Below are positions 6,090 to 6,226 of a stretch of DNA of 6,226 bases, one piece after another. The position numbers were made by a program, and so were the translations under genes. The stretch spans positions 1 to 6,226 of the forward strand of contig CALHVH010000128.1 in the NCBI GenBank assembly GCA_938039225.1, in the 5' to 3' direction. The notes under the pieces are model-generated. The model was given only the letters and a program-made list of their open reading frames with translations, was not told the origin of the DNA and did not search any database. Within the stretch, counting starts at the first letter, position 1. The number at the start of each line of letters is the position of its first letter. Source of the DNA: an uncultured Gammaproteobacteria bacterium (GTDB lineage: Bacteria > Pseudomonadota > Gammaproteobacteria > Steroidobacterales > JABDMI01).

Positions 6090-6226
6090 ATGAAATTCCA
6101 AGGTACAGATAATTACGTAGCAACGGACGAATTAAAAATTGCAGTTAATGCGTCAATAACATTAAGTAGACCATTATTAGTTAAGGGTGAGCCGGGTACT
6201 GGTAAAACCATGTTAGCTGAAGAGAT
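6090..6226 (+). CDS. MoxR-family AAA+ ATPase, N-terminal fragment
   Basis: Only the first 45 codons are present; the gene runs off the window edge. The fragment opens MKFQGTDNYVATDELKIAVN, the usual start of one MoxR subgroup. It reaches the Walker A P-loop GEPGTGKT at residues 33-40, which binds the ATP phosphates, followed by MLAEE. Walker B, sensor and arginine-finger motifs lie beyond the window. MoxR ATPases act as chaperone-like remodelling enzymes, often with a VWA-domain partner encoded next door, and their exact substrate is usually unknown. The ATG is preceded by AGAGAA (6075-6080), a modest ribosome-binding site, 24 bp after the preceding gene. A CbbQ/NorQ-type assignment is possible, but the N-terminus alone does not decide it. 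Confidence 0.9.
   Translation, partial: MKFQGTDNYVATDELKIAVNASITLSRPLLVKGEPGTGKTMLAEE

Overview
This window is a chromosomal housekeeping segment with every recognised gene on the + strand. In order it holds carA, carB, greA, a DUF1653 gene, an unrecognised 161-codon gene, and the first 45 codons of a MoxR-type AAA+ ATPase cut by the window end. CarA, CarB and GreA resemble the E. coli proteins almost residue for residue. Together with the carA-carB-greA order and a moderate to low GC content, this points to a gammaproteobacterium. The sequence alone does not support a genus.

Region 1-200 is the carAB control region. It has a sigma70-like promoter (58-87) with a perfect TATAAT, then a leader of about 100 nt. 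The leader can fold into two consecutive stem-loops. The first carries a GCAA tetraloop and runs into a T-rich stretch, like an intrinsic attenuator. No leader peptide is visible. Region 201-4632 encodes both subunits of carbamoyl-phosphate synthetase, which supplies carbamoyl phosphate to arginine and pyrimidine synthesis. All catalytic and allosteric residues I checked are present. greA (4701-5180) follows after 68 bp and encodes the transcript-cleavage factor that rescues backtracked RNA polymerase.

Region 5181-5330 is a non-coding gap filled by composite palindromic repeat DNA. It contains two ATTCC(C/T)-N8-GGGA(A/C)T cores facing each other in a 62-bp imperfect palindrome, then a separate GCGAG-type short palindrome. 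The last repeat provides the -35 half of a plausible promoter whose start point would lie only a few bases before the next ATG.

Region 5331-6226 looks like a separate operon: DUF1653, the 161-aa unknown and MoxR, with gaps of 21 and 24 bp. MoxR ATPases usually work with von Willebrand factor A (VWA) proteins encoded just downstream, so the unknown protein is a candidate accessory component. I see no clear new defence, mobile or biosynthetic system. The points most worth following are the carA leader RNA, the composite repeat with its possible promoter, and the MoxR-linked unknown protein.
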